From NCBI RefSeq assembly GCF_011075055.1, contig NC_058143.1, positions 7,331,057 to 7,395,056 on the forward strand: a stretch of 64,000 nucleotides of DNA, written 5' to 3'. How positions within the stretch are numbered: the first letter of the stretch is position 1; every line of letters begins with the position of its first letter. Position numbers and translations under genes: made by a program. Under the pieces are notes generated by a model. It saw only the letters and a list, made by a program, of their open reading frames with translations. It had not been told where the DNA came from and did no database searches. Shown piece after piece: positions 63,873 through 64,000 of this stretch. The DNA is from Mangifera indica. Its lineage: Eukaryota; Streptophyta; Magnoliopsida; Sapindales; Anacardiaceae.

Positions 63873-64000
63873 TGGTGCATTTCCATCAAAACAATGCAAT
63901 AAAACACAAACTCAATTCTGGAAATTACTGTTCATATGGCATAGCAACAATTTGTCTTTCAATTTTAACCAATTAAATGGCCTCCAAATCATACAAATTA
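63873..64000 (-). repeat. Start of another gypsy LTR, leaving the window
   Basis: TGGTGCATTTCCATC is the terminus seen at 43899 and 56862. The LTR is inserted in the G5 integrase frame and continues beyond the window, so its length and target duplication cannot be checked. Confidence 0.85.

Overview
The window looks like eudicot nuclear DNA made almost entirely of retrotransposons. I recognise no host protein-coding gene, tRNA or rRNA. The evidence is plant-type L1 LINEs (ORF1 with a CCHC zinc knuckle; ORF2 with endonuclease, reverse transcriptase and a C-terminal zinc-binding domain) and Ty3/gypsy elements with roughly 1-kb TG...CA LTRs and initiator-tRNA-Met primer sites. The species cannot be fixed from the sequence. 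Such density suggests heterochromatin, possibly pericentromeric; that is inference. All element names below are mine. LINEs are L1-L9 and gypsy elements G1-G5, numbered left to right.

Bases 1-2167 hold a LINE end (L1) split by a solo LTR, then a degraded antisense LINE piece (L2). Bases 2168-27538 are one nested stack. An LTR fragment is split by LINE L3 (minus, 2193-27092). L3 carries a solo LTR (2750-3726), a 124-bp LINE tail (L4) and the compound gypsy element G1 (5049-24035, target duplication GCTCC). G1 is split by LINE L5 (plus, 8019-21581). L5 is split by gypsy G2 (minus, 11742-19409). G2 is split by L6 (16682-17623), a LINE missing its middle. Most junctions are supported by target-site duplications.

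Bases 27539-35640 hold old, decayed gypsy pieces: integrase, LTR and leader remnants, a solo LTR at 30378-31356, and the pol of G3 with an internal 162-bp duplication. Full-length LINE L7 (35641-41671) is inserted in G3, has both ORFs open and is flanked by a perfect 13-bp target duplication. It is the best candidate for a recently active element here.

Bases 41672-45931 hold the other side of G3, leader-like DNA, an LTR with a pol tail, two unassigned stretches and a solo LTR with target duplication CATTA. Gypsy G4 (45932-57856, GGAAC) sits inside another LTR. It carries LINE L8 (46381-52255) and a 2.27-kb solo LTR of a different family (54322-56595, GAGGA). Gypsy G5 (from 58026) follows with all domains but many stops, a short LINE L9 in its gag, and a further LTR from 63873 running out of the window.

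Themes: G1 and G4 encode only gag and protease and share one deletion of reverse transcriptase, RNase H and integrase, so they look like a non-autonomous family moved in trans by G2/G5-like relatives. The gypsy pol frame reads through the polypurine tract into the 3' LTR. The LINEs share a 5' UTR hairpin, an ATGA overlap between ORF1 and ORF2, and two tandem stem-loops before the poly(A), with compensatory base changes between copies.
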